In this document: positions 1-12,018 of the stretch, in pieces
Numbering within the stretch: the first letter of the stretch is position 1
Layout of the letters: the number at the start of each line of letters is the position of its first letter
Assembly (NCBI GenBank): GCA_033030425.1
Contig: JAUFSD010000004.1
Span: 434,001 to 498,000 of the forward strand
Direction of reading: 5' to 3'
DNA: 64,000 bases
From: Verpa conica
Taxonomy: Eukaryota; Ascomycota; Pezizomycetes; Pezizales; Morchellaceae
Notes under the pieces: generated by a model
What the model was told of the DNA's origin: nothing
The model's database searches: none
What the model saw: the letters and a program-made list of their open reading frames with translations, nothing else
Position numbers and translations under genes: made by a program

Positions 1-3000
1 GAGGTAGGGGGCATTATTCTTTTGCGCGCGCTCGGGGTGGTCAATATTTGGATTTGGAGGGGGGTTTTGGGTCAGGTCTGTTGATTTTTGTTCTTTGTTA
101 TAATTGGTGTCTTTCGTTTAATTTCCTCATAAACGTAAAGTGCTGTGGGTTGGCTGGTCTGATTTTTATTGCTGGTCTGATCACTTCCCTTCGGAAAAGG
201 TCTTCTTCTGTATCCTTCTAAACTTGCTGTACCTTGGGAGGTTTTTACTATTGTTTTTTTTTATTATACATATACGGAAGATCAGGAGGACTGTTTACGC
301 GGTTACTTCCTTCTTCTTTCACTTGTTCTTCCCTTTCCTTCCGACTTGGTCATTCGTGCTTTGGTATTATTACAGGGGTTTGATAGTTATTAGTAGGTAT
401 TCTTAGTTTTTAACTCGTTTCTTTTCGTTCTTTGGCTGGATTGGTTTCTTCTATTCAGAACGCTAGGGACTGTGTTGCCAACTGGTTGTTGTCTGTTTTC
501 TCCACTCTGCTTCTTCTCCACCTTCCAGAACTGATCTTGACGTGTCGTGTCGTTGGAGAGTATTTTGAACCGGTCTGTACAGCACAGCAGCACACCAAAC
601 ACCTCGCGTTCCCAGGCCCCAGGCCCCAGGCCGTGGCCCGAACTTATTCTGTTGGAAATACTTGTATGTAGGTACTGTACTATGTGCTCTGGGTATCGGC
701 ATCTACTTTTCGCTCAGCGATCCGCACAACGAGTCCCGATCTCTTTTCTTCCAAAGACGTAGGTGGCCGCTCCTCTGGAACACTGAGCCGGAACTTTCGA
801 GGCTCAGCGTTGCAACGCCTTACTGTCTCAATAGACCTGCATAATCAATGTCTGGACACATAAACAGCCGTACCTACATAGACATCAGACAGCACCGATG
901 TCACCATCGCGATGGATTACTCCCCTCTACAGACCTCATCTTCCCCCACATACACTCGGACCCTGATATATAGGCTCAAGTTACTTGACTGAACTGGTCC
1001 CCCCCCCCGGAGGATCCCGAACCAGGCTCCCGGTATGTCAAAGTCATTGCATTCGCAACGCGACACCTTCTTACGGTTCGATCGATCGATCGACTCTTGA
1101 GAAGCATTCTCCGCTTCGACCTCTCCACTTGTCTGGTCGTCGGGACCGACCGACCATACAGGGCACGACTGGGTAGTCGTGGAGGTGGGATGAACTACCC
1201 GCAGTTTTGGAGAGGAAAAAGTAAATAAAAAATATCTTGGCAAATCCAACATTGAGCTCCCCTCCCGATGAGCGAAAAAAAAAAATATTTATTGAATTTA
1301 CTTTTGATTTCTCCGAGGAAAGGCCGTTATCTGGCTTGTTTTTTTTTTAAATTTTTATTCTTGTTATTATCTTTCTTTAATTAGATAGAGCTTTTATCAT
1401 TTACCCGGGAGGGTGCGCGGTCACTGGCGATCACTCGCAGCTTGTGTTACTAACCCCGCTCTTGGAGTTGGTTTCTTTCCTCACCGTCCCTGTACCCTTG
1501 GCGGTTTCTGTAGAGCGTAGGTAAGGTATTTCTGCAATCTCCCACTTATCCAAGTACGGTAAGAAAACCCTTCCTAGGGTTCAGTTGAGTTTCACTGCTT
1601 TTCGGTAGTGGGGCGATTCCTGGAGTATTTGGATTATGTTGGTAATTAAATCTTTATAAGAAAAACCTGATTTTTTTTAGGGGTGGGATGGTGCAGATCC
1701 CACGGGTTATGAAAACTACTGGCGTATCTATGCAGGTTTACAAATTCGTGGTTCGATTCCTAGGATTTTTGATATTGAAATGTTGCAATAAATAAGAGGC
1801 GTCTATATATGTTTCCCCCGGGCCTGTCTCGGCGCAGCCACGGTCGTGACTCTAAAGCAGTGGGCAATGCGCTGGATTGGTGCTGCAGGTGTTCCTAGTC
1901 GCAACGGGTACAGAGGCTCTAGAGACTAAGGGTGACATTTATTGGATATAATTAGGATAGTACGGGGATCGTTCCAGAAGCAATTGTTTATTTTTGCCTT
2001 GTTGGATATGGTGTCGAGGTTTCTGAAATAAGGTACGGGGACGTGCAAGATCTGACCACCATGTTATCGGCCGTCACTAATTCCAACTGCTGGGTGGTAT
2101 ACCATTGGTCGATTAGGACGACCGACGTCGATCATGTTTCATGCAACCCGAAACAATCAACGGGGGCTAATCATTACTGCTTACAGGAATGGTCTACTAA
2201 CTAAACCACCAAAAAGATTCAACAAGAGAGAAAGGGCATTGAAGCACCTCCGCCAAGATCCTAGAGCTATCTTATATGCAATTTAGGATAACATCATTCC
2301 GAGACTGTCCCCCATTAGTCACAGCGGTATCGGTATCTTTTGCAGTTAGACCATAATTTCGCGTACTGGCATGATATCCCGTGCTATTTGAAACTATATC
2401 TACAATTCTGTAGCCATCCTTGGTTTGGATTCAAAAGCATTTTCTTTTTTGTGTTGGTAAACTGCCGGCACTAGCTAGTTTCCCCATCCAATTAGAGTCT
2501 AGATATGGTCTTCCTTCCGCGGAGCAAGTGCCCCAAGCTCTCTCTTTTCCGAAACACCCCCATTGATATGCTGACAGGTCTCTCTTTCTTTCAGAAATAA
2601 CTATTCTCGAGGAAGGGAGAGAGGGAGAAAAAAAAGAAGAGAGATACGGATTCAACGACGACGACCGATGATCTAGAATGTCACATATGATATATCGGCC
2701 CGATATCTGTATCAGGGGGCCGGCCCCCGAGACCGGTAGTGGGGGGAATCGGGATTTAAAAAAATTTATGGGATTTGAAGCCGAGACCCCACCGTACGCA
2801 TCCTAATATGGACTAGGTACCCGCCGTTGCCATTGTTGTTGTTGTCTGGGGTTGGTGATAGTTTGTGGCGGGGGACCAATGGGCTTGCTTGACACCGCCC
2901 GCTATAGCCACCGCCGCCACTGAGCTTTGGCGGAACTATTATCGGGTTGCCGTATTTACTCTGGTTTCCCCGCCCCCACCTAGTATCTCGGGGGGGAGAT

Positions 3001-5852
3001 ACTCTCTGGGTAGTATTAGTTTCAATAATTGGGGTGGTGGTATTGGTGAAGTTGGGTCTGGGATTTACGAGTGATTTGTGGTGCAAGTTAGATTATAGTG
3101 AGTAAAAATTGTTTTTAACTTCTGGGGTTCGCAAATTTGGTTCTAGTTTCGTATTTTGCCCCTCGTTCAGATATAATTACTGAGTTCCCTATACTTTACA
3201 GCCCTCTTATTAAAATGTAAAGATCAACAGGGTCGAGATCTAGGGAAGTAGGCCAAAAGAAAATTGATAAGCATAAAAAAAACGAAAACAACATACCAAA
3301 TATCAAGAGCCTAAGATATATGGGGTAGTTCCCCCCATGAACCCTACTCCGAGTTTACATAAAAGTTCGGAGGTCTGGGCCTCTTATGGGTACGTACGAG
3401 TTTTATAGGCAGAGTAAAATGAGCCCGGGATGTCCTATAACCTAGGTTCTTATCTAGATTGTAGATCTTCGGGCATAAGCTCCCGGGGAGGGGGGATATC
3501 CCGCGTCCTTGGCTAACTCGTTTTACCTTCTAAGATCTGCGCTCTTTTTTGCCTAAATATAGATAGTCTAGAAGTAAATGTATGTTCCAAAAAAGAAATT
3601 GTATAGGCTATTGAATTATAGAAATTTAGAAATTTAGCTTTTATTTTGCTGGTGACGTGTTGCTCAGGCGATGGCTGGTGTGTCATCATCTCAATAGTTC
3701 TCTCAACAAACTAGGTACGTACCATATCTTCTCTTTCCCATTTCACATCAGCAATTCTTTCAACTCTCAATCTCCCTCGAGACTGCATCATCTGTCATAG
3801 GTCATAGGTATCTTTTCTATACAGCTAATAACCTTTTTTTTTTATGAAAGGGAGAAAGGATCCTATGCTGTATAATACAGATCGATCTAGAAACCTCCCC
3901 ACCAATTAAGCGTATTCTCATCTTCTCTAATATGTTTTTTTCCCTAGGAGTCTCAGAGAATATACACAGCAGTGCCTATGTTATTTCATCAATAGTACGG
4001 TTACTTAAGAAAAAAAAAACCTCTACTATGATGGTAAAACTGCTTGGAGTTATAGTGGAAAATTGGATGAACTGCTATATATGAATTTAATACTGTAGTT
4101 ATAATTGGTAGAGGTATGTTCTCTTGATGTACTTGCTCTATTTCTGCTTTTGCTGATAAAATATACCCTTAGGTCATGTATCGGCTCCCAGGATACGGGA
4201 GGGGGGGGGAGGAATTCAAAATTCAAAATTCACCTTTGGCTCCTCAATTAACCGGTATCAGCTCTTACCTTAGAATTAGCACTTATCCTTACATGTGTCT
4301 ATACCGAAATCCACCCTTCTCCTATGGTAAGCTTTTCTTTATATACCCCCCCACCCCCCTAATTTCCACCCACGCTGCTATCTATTCTCACTCGGTGTTA
4401 ACGCCCTAGCCCTGTGCCGAAACTAACCCCATGGTACGCCGGAATCTATGTTCACCTCAACACGTGGATATATTTCTACTCAAATTCATTAGCTGGAGGT
4501 GCTGCGTTAAGCACTCCTAATCGAGAGGACTTTGGTCTTATATAACTAAGTTTAGACCCTAAGACTTTTGAAAAGGAGTATTCTGTAGTGAATAGGTATA
4601 GCGGGGAGTTAACATAAAAGTGCCTTTAAAAAGCTGGCTAGGTAAGCTATGGAGATAATCATGGGGTGTATAACTATTGGTCCTGTTTTGAGAGCCCTAA
4701 ATTTAAGTGGCTTATTAGTTACATTAATGGTTCTATGGTTGAAAGAAGATTTATGACGCTAGGTAATATAATCTAACAAGACATTAGAACCCTAAAAATA
4801 ATCCGATATATAAAAGGTGTGTGGTTTTGCTGATGGGTGTTTTTTTTATATGAATCTAGCTCATATATTAAGTCGTTGCCACTAAATAGCCTGAATATTC
4901 TTGCTATCAATTAATAGATAGCTAGTCAAACCGTATGGGTCTTGTAGACGGGGTAGGAATACGAGTGAGAATTTGTGACTCAAGATATGAAGTCAATCTA
5001 CTTGGGATGGTCAATAGTAGAGGGAAGATATCAAATTTTCCATAGAAAGCTGTCCTAAAGGTACTTGATAGACTACAGGTTGAAACATAGACGTCTACCA
5101 AAAAACCGATAGTGACCCTAAAAAGAAAAGAAACGGAAAGGGTAACACTCAATAGACAAAGGTATGTGGCAGGTACTTAGTCATACATAGCAAACATATT
5201 TAGGGAAATGGGTATGTACTCCCCCCAAGGTTTCAACGAAGGAACTAAACACCAACATAGAAAAAAATAAAATACAATATGCTGTCGTGACCATTCAGAG
5301 ATCAACTCGACATATCATCAGCTATCATCGCCACATTGCTGTATTGTCGCCATGTGAGTCGAAAAGCTTTGGTGCTTGATTGAAATATAATAAAGACTAG
5401 AAGTAATAGTGAGAAGGCTAGCTTTCTCGGGTATTTAGGATCAACTGAGGACTAAACATGCAGAAAATGACCAAAAAAACCGCCCTCGATATAAACAAAT
5501 TAGTATGTAGAAATTCTTTAAAGCTGTAGTGCTGTAGCATAAACTTAAATATCAAGACAATGAATCGTAAAAAGGGCATATGGCTACATCTCGAGTAGAT
5601 GACCATGAATCCCCCAGGTTAGCTTTCGTTCTATTCTTCGTATCATTCTTATATCAATCTCTATTGTCTCCTATATCATCAGAGAGACATCATTGTCGTT
5701 AAGATTGGCGATGATTATATTCGGATAGTAGTAATGCAACGATCCGATGATGATCATAAGTCGTGCTTTCGTTTTTTAAAGACCAGGTAGATAAGTATCG
5801 CATCACTCTATCGTCTTGGGTCGTTTATTCGTAGAGTTGAATTGGAAGGTCG
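1..5852. other. Long gene-empty spacer
   Basis: No coding region is recognisable on either strand. Open frames are short (up to about 110 codons), lack family motifs and do not join across plausible splice sites. The sequence is AT-rich with homopolymer runs (A/T tracts near 1270, 1340, 3830 and 4010; a G tract near 4200). A T-arm-like string occurs at about 1750, but no tRNA folds around it. No transposon terminal repeats or transposase motifs were seen. Confidence 0.6.
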
Positions 5853-6962
5853 TTAAACCATAGTCTGGGACCTGACCAGCCATTTTCTCGTTCCAAAATC
5901 GTTTTGAGAATTTGCATTCACCAGTCTCTCATCAAACTCTTGGCTATCACCGGTGGGGCTAATAACTAACGTCGGAGTTCTAGCCATTCCCACCATCGAT
6001 ATATGCTCGCGGAAAACATTTGCTGGGAAGCTGGCACTGCGGGGAGTCATGTCGTAATCCGGTATCGGTGGACTACTCTGCCTTTCAACAATAGGCATAT
6101 GGATCTGTACATCATCGACCACTTCTTCAATTCTGGGTGTCTTAGTCTCGTTTACTCCAATACTGCTAATTGCAATAGCATTATCGGTAGGTGTAAATAT
6201 CCCCAACCCTATTGTCGCATCCATATTCCTTTCGTATTCAATTGCAGCTAAGGTACAAGCTGCCCTTTGAGTCGCACCAACATCTGATGTATCCCATGTA
6301 TCAAAAGGATCTACCTCAGGACCAACTTCTGTGATCGGAGGTGTTTGAATAACATATACGACCGTTGAATTGTGGAGTTTTGTATGTGAATGAGTTGGAC
6401 GAAGGACAAAAGAGGTGTGTCTACCATCTCCGAGGGTTGTAGAAGAGAAATTGTTTAATGTAAGGTCATGTTGTTCGGGCGGTTTTTCTGTAGTTTCTGT
6501 TGATACAGACTCGAGCTCCTCAATCTTGTCTGGCGAACGAGGGCAGGTAAAAACTTGTAGTGTCCAAAATATTGCCTGAAAAACAAGAGAAACAACAAAT
6601 AGTGAGAACCCGGCAATAACTAGAGGGTCTCTGTTACGACCAAACATAGTATTTGGTACGGCTCTGGGGCGAAAGCTCATCCATCCTAGAGCAAGGGTGG
6701 AAAGAACAACTGCAAGAGCAGTTGAGACAACCCCACCTAGAAGATGAAGGCGTTTCCGAGGTGGGGAGATGGTAAAAAATAGTAGAAGGATGCATGTTGT
6801 AACATCAAAGGCAGCGGCAGCAGTGCATGATGAAGAGAGGACAGAATGAGCCGAGGTTGTGGAGATAGAGTACAGGATAAAGAATACAGTTGTGCTTGCA
6901 GTGAGGACCAGAGTAGCAGAGCCCAAGAGACGAAGGATGTGTCTCGAGGGGCGGAAAGACAT
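5853..6962 (-). CDS. Four-helix integral membrane protein, function unknown
   Basis: A single-exon frame of 369 residues. The N-terminal part has four hydrophobic segments at about residues 9-33, 44-67, 73-97 and 111-137, joined by short charged loops, giving a MARVEL-like or tetraspan-like layout. The remaining 230 residues are hydrophilic, rich in Ser, Thr, Pro and acidic residues, and probably cytosolic. No catalytic motif is visible. The compact membrane head with a long polar tail resembles many lineage-specific fungal plasma-membrane proteins, but I do not recognise a named family. The start at 6962 is the first Met and lies 8 residues before the first helix. A TATATAT run lies about 30 bp upstream of the start on this strand. 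The frame has no splice signals that would be needed to keep it open. Confidence 0.6.
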   Translation of the reverse strand: MSFRPSRHILRLLGSATLVLTASTTVFFILYSISTTSAHSVLSSSCTAAAAFDVTTCILLLFFTISPPRKRLHLLGGVVSTALAVVLSTLALGWMSFRPRAVPNTMFGRNRDPLVIAGFSLFVVSLVFQAIFWTLQVFTCPRSPDKIEELESVSTETTEKPPEQHDLTLNNFSSTTLGDGRHTSFVLRPTHSHTKLHNSTVVYVIQTPPITEVGPEVDPFDTWDTSDVGATQRAACTLAAIEYERNMDATIGLGIFTPTDNAIAISSIGVNETKTPRIEEVVDDVQIHMPIVERQSSPPIPDYDMTPRSASFPANVFREHISMVGMARTPTLVISPTGDSQEFDERLVNANSQNDFGTRKWLVRSQTMV

Positions 6963-8116
6963 GTCGTTTAATAAGTGGCTAATAGAGGAGATATATATGG
7001 AAACGGGAGCAGACCAGAACGGCCCGTCTCTCTGTCTCCTTTTTTTCCGATAAAGTTGATGCTCACAGTCCGGGAGGTTGCGGGTTGATAAAGGGGAGTA
7101 AATAGGGCAGTGGGGCCGTTGCTATTAGTTGGGTAGAATTAAGTGGGCTTAAAGATTCAGTTTTGGCGTGCAGCATTGATATGATGATCATTAGACGCCT
7201 TGCAGCAATGGCTTCGTGAAAAGATTTCAAAGCACCAACGTGTGACGTGGAAGGGCGTTGTGGGGTTCTCGTGTCAAGACTGTGGCTGATCTGTCGGGCA
7301 GTGTTGCTGCTGGGCGAATGGACGGGAGCGAGCCAGGGTATTACGCCATGAAGCCGTTAGATATGATACGACCCGGATCTCGGGAGAGGAGATCTCGGAT
7401 GGGGAGGTGGTGGTGGAGGAGGAGGAGGGGTGAAAGGAAATGAGAACGAGAGGGAATGGGGCAGGGGGTGGGCTGAGGGTGACGATGGCAAGAGATGAGG
7501 AGGTTGAGGAAAGGTGAAGCAGACACTTCCCCTTCGGGGAACCTTACAGCCGTCCCCATCTATGGTGTTTGTTTTGTTTTGCTCGGGGATTTTCCGAGTG
7601 TTCCGTATGCGGCCGAGTTGACGGGGGAACACTGGTAGACCAAAACAAAACAACAACGCCAGGAAATCCCCCCCCGTGCACGGGCCAGGTCCAATCGATG
7701 CATGCACAAGCGACGATCTAACCCTAACACATCTATTTCTCAACATGAAAGAAAACACCTAGAAGTATTCACCTGCCCTGCTGGGAGTGATGATCATGTA
7801 GTCTTGGTCTCCTCTGAACAAACAGAGCCCCGCGGTCTCGTGCTGAGCTCTCAGTGGTCTCCCGTCTTAGTAATAACGCCGCAGCCTAGAGGCCTAGTGG
7901 GAGGCTACATTTTTGTGTTACCAAAAGGGCCAGCGAGAGCTTCTCTCTTCTTTGCCTCTCTCCACATCCACACCCACCAACACTGCCACCCCACCACTAT
8001 CATCGTCTTTCCCATCATCTCTATCCCCATCCCCATCTTCCATCTATCTTCATCTATCTGAACGCCGTCTGGCAAAATCAGAATAAACAGTACTTAGGTG
8101 TTGCCCTTTGATCAAC
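6963..8116. other. Divergent intergenic region
   Basis: Spacer between the divergently transcribed membrane-protein gene and RAD23, so it should hold both promoters. It contains purine-rich stretches (7380-7450) and, just upstream of RAD23, a C/T-rich leader (7960-8060) typical of fungal 5' regions. Open frames here are low-complexity shadows without recognisable motifs. Confidence 0.5.
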
Positions 8117-9708
8117 ATGAAGCTCACTTTTAAGGTGGGTCGTAGCCGTTGCCCCTCCCCCACTTGCCGTTTCTCGAATCCTCGGGTCCATCAACGCAGC
8201 GTAATACTGACTAGTTTCTTCTCTTCAGGACCTTAAACAGCAAAAGTTCTTCATCGATGCTGAGCCATCTGATACTGTTTGTCTCCCATCCGCTATCTTT
8301 GCTAGATATAGTGAGTGACTAACTGATCCATGATAGATCGCCCAACTAAAGGAAAAGATCACAGCGGAGAAGGGGTGGGAGGCCTCTCTGCAAAAGCTCA
8401 TCTATTCAGGTGCTTATTTATTTCTGTCCTTGAAAATAATTTATGGCTAATAGTTATTTTACCTAAAGGCAAAATCTTAGCAGATGATAAAACTGTAGAG
8501 TCTTACAACATCGAGGAGAAGGGCTTTGTAGTCTGCATGGTCTCAAAGGTAATTCGCAGTTCGCTTGTTTCTTTCCGGGCGATGGCTGATAGGTGAATGA
8601 TAGCCTAAAGCAGTCCCTGCATCAGCCTCAAGCTCTAAAGTAGTCCCTGCATCAGCCTCGGGCTCTAAAGTCCCAGCTACTCCAGCTAAGGTCCCTTCGA
8701 CACCTGCGCAACCCACTGTTCCAGTTACGCCTTCCGCGCCTATCCAATTCACTGCTGGCTCTTCCGCCTCTGCTATCCCGGAAACCCCAACACCCGCCGG
8801 CTCTGCAGTTCCTTCTAATTTTAATGACCCATCAGCCCTTGCTATGGGAGGAGATGGTGAGGCTGCTATTCTGAACATGATCGCTATGGGTTTTGAAAGG
8901 AGTGAAGCCGAAAGAGCTATGAGGGCTGCATTTTTCAACCCAGACAGAGCTGTAGATTATCTCTTAAACGTATGTCTTTGAGATTTAACTGCTTTCTTTT
9001 CTATATTGTTGGTTGGGGCTAACGGGTTTTAGGGTATCCCTGACCATATCCAGCAAGAACGACAACCTCAATCACCGGCTGCCCGCCCTGTTGCCCAGCC
9101 TCAGTCAGCCTCACGGCCGGTTGTTCCTGTAGGTGGAGATGCGTCTGTAGAGGCCTCGAATCCTGAAAATGTCAACCTGTTTGAAGCTGCCGCGGCCGCC
9201 GCCAGCCAGCGCTCCGGGGGTGGTGCTCGTGGTGGAGCTGGAGCTGGGGGGCTCGGGAATCTTGATTTCCTCCGTAACAACCCACAGTTCCAGCAGCTGC
9301 GCCAAGTTGTTCAGCAGCAACCGCAAATGCTTGAGCCGATCTTGCAACAAGTAGGGTCGGGGAACCCTCAGCTTGCCGCTTTGATTAGTCAGAACCCAGA
9401 TGCATTCTTGCAGTTGCTTAGTGAAGACGTCGATGATGGGGAAGGTGCACCTTTGCCACCGGGAGCCCAGCAGATTGCGGTCACTGCCGAAGAAAGAGAC
9501 GCTATTGAAAGAGTATGTCACATCTCCATTCCAGATTTTTGATCTAAAACCATCCGAGTTCCTAAGAGAAACCTAATGTTTGGTACAGTTATGTCGCCTA
9601 GGCTTTGACAGAGATACGGTAATTCAAGCATACTTTGCGTGCGACAAAAACGAAGAGCTTGCGGCAAATTTCTTGTTTGATCAGCCAGAAGATGATATGG
9701 AGCCGTAA
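8117..9708 (+). CDS. RAD23: UV excision repair protein RAD23 (UBL-UBA proteasome shuttle)
   Basis: Seven exons join to 394 residues: 8117-8134, 8229-8276, 8337-8409, 8469-8548, 8604-8969, 9033-9512, 9589-9708. The budding-yeast protein is about the same length (398). Domains in order: ubiquitin-like domain (1-73, beginning MKLTFKDLKQQ), Pro/Ala/Ser linker, UBA1 (about 156-195, with MIAMGF), XPC/Rad4-binding domain (about 270-328), and UBA2 (about 344-388, with LCRLGF) ending in an acidic tail. Rad23 carries ubiquitylated proteins to the proteasome through its UBL and stabilises Rad4 in global genome repair. All phases agree and each junction restores a conserved motif. The linker holds a 30-bp tandem duplication near 8610-8670. 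The start codon is the only one that begins the UBL fold. Confidence 0.96.
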
Positions 9709-12018
9709 ATTTCTTCTGTTCTGGTCTTTGTGCGTTGGTTCTTGTTTTTCATTTTCTTCTTTCCTTTTATATACCGACAAGGACCGGGCTAGGTGGGGGA
9801 CGGTAGCCGAACAAAGATGAGTAGCTAGGCGAATAAAAATCAAGGTTCGTGTTTGTACGACAAGAAGACATAGGACCCGTGGTTGACGGGGACGGGACGA
9901 CTCATGATTATGAGCGCTTGGAGTTGTTTTGTCCCATCTGGCATTAATTGTCGACCCAGTCACCTATGTACAGTTTTTACTATGTTGATTTGGTTGAAGT
10001 TGTCTCATACGTTTAATCCGCACCTCTTTTTGTGTAACCCATTCTTTCTGGATGGACGGGCGTTTTTGAGATAGCAGAAAGTAAAGTAAATGGGATGGTA
10101 CATAAGACTAACATTGATGAGACTATTTATTATGGGCTAAACTTTTTATTGATATACTAGGGAAAGCTTGAATGGGTTATGGTAGTGGGCTCATGGTGAT
10201 GAATTATAGCTGTAACTTGATTTTCTATCCAATGAGCTATCATACTGTACTAAGACGTTGCTTACAACGCGAGTGATAGACTGTGAACGAAGTATTCTGT
10301 AAGGGAACTTTTCATCATAGGGTACTACAAAACTCTGCTGACTCAACGATTTGTTTCTTCCATGCTTCTGGTCATCCCAACTCGGCTTTGGGGTTATATG
10401 TTAAATTATACAGTTTTGTGGTATTCTTTGCCTGGATTCTAGTGTTTTAATCGCATGTTCTGGTAGGGTTACATATAATTTTATATTCCTGGGAGATTGA
10501 GAGCAAGGCTTATGCAAAGCTACATATAATTACTGATGGCCAGCCTTGAAGCTTTGCGAGGTGGTGGAGATGTGGAACCACGGAGCTGTGTTTAGAACCC
10601 TGGTATTCGGTTGAAAGGCCTTATGGTAGAAGGCCGCACCGAAGCTTCTCGAGGGGGTATAGTCCAGTGGAGGCCTTCTATATATACATTCAACCCTACC
10701 TGCCTATCATCCTTGGGCAAGATCCCCCAAAATACTTTTTTATGGCTCTTCCCCCTGTTCCACCACCATTTGCAGAATACCTGGTAACCACGTGCAAGGG
10801 AGCTTCCCATGAAACGTGCAAGAGTCCTAACAACCAGTACCACGAAAACCAAGCTCTGTGCCTTAAAAACTTCAAAACTTCAGTTCTACCATACTGCACC
10901 TGGCCAACATTCAGGACCTTTTTAACGTCTCACCTCCGTTATCCACGATATCTCTCGACTACAGATCTACAAACCGACTCAAAACTCACCGAAAACAAGC
11001 TTCCCGCAGGGCCTAGAAGGTGAGGTCAGATCGAAGTACGCCAAGGTAGGCTTGGCAGATGCTTTCGTTTCATCCTCGAGTGTGAACATGAGGCTCCTCC
11101 AAAATTTTATCCATCATTCTGGGAGGCGGCAGAATTGCGGCAGAATAGACAGATGTTTGTACATGACTATCCAGGCAGGGGGGATGTTTGATAGCACAGA
11201 GGGGAAGATACCGGCATTACACTTTATCTAAAGTACTATACAGCAGCAGCTTATAGATCTATCGTGTCGGGGAGGAAGTCGAGAGAGAAGAATAGCACCC
11301 CGCCACGCGCAGTCAAGTTCATCGGGGGTGACAGGGGGCGTACGGACGAAACGCTAGCGCCCTTCCTGTCGTCTTCATCGGGATTCGTCTCCCGCCGCTC
11401 TGGACAAAGCTTCAAGTTCGCCATTCACCAGACCGACGTTTTGCATAGAATCACAGGTTCCGCAGAAGCCCCCCAGAGGACCTCGAGTCGAGCGAGCCCC
11501 ACGCAACACCAAAAAATTGACGACGAGAATTCTGGAGTAGTTGGTTTCATCCCCTCCCTTTCTCCCTTTTTTTTGTTTAAATTCCGTCTCTCATTTGCCA
11601 TTTTATTTCGGTTTTATTCTTTTACCAGCGCTCTTTCTGGTTTCTTAAAGTCAATTTTTTTTTTTTTGTTGCCAGTGCCACCGGAGGGAGGTTTTTTCCC
11701 CCCTTCTTCTGCCAGGGACAAAAACACGGACACGCAACAGGTAGCGCGTGAGGAGATTATCGTCAAAGGATTCGAATACCAAGCGCAGAATACCGTGTGT
11801 GCATTCTTCCAGCCGGAGGAGACCTTTTTTTTGTCGAGGCTCGGACAGAGGAGAAAGGACGGAGAGCCACCAAGTAGGCGTGACTTGAACTGACAGCCCC
11901 CGGCTGGGACCCACGAAACCACGACCATTACCACGACCATTACTACTCACCACCAACATCCTTTTCTTCACAGGTTACTATTATATTCTATCATCTACCA
12001 AACAACAATACGCGAATC
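9709..12018. other. Intergenic region upstream of SET2
   Basis: 2.3 kb without a recognised gene. A 209-codon open frame at 11264-11893 on the SET2 strand is rich in Ser, Arg and Phe, includes translated T and C homopolymers and has no family motif. It lies where the SET2 promoter and 5' leader should be, so I treat it as chance. The last 100 bp before SET2 are rich in CCAC and AAC, as in a leader. Confidence 0.5.

Noticed and set aside
1735..1775. GGTTCGATTCC string resembling a tRNA T-arm
   Set aside because: The bases on either side do not pair as a 5-bp T-stem and no D-arm or acceptor stem fits upstream.
7357..7758. 133-codon minus-strand frame with Pro and His runs
   Set aside because: Translation of purine-rich plus-strand repeats in a promoter region; no motif.
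11264..11893. 209-codon open frame upstream of SET2
   Set aside because: Low-complexity, reads through T and C runs, no motif, and lies in the SET2 promoter/leader.
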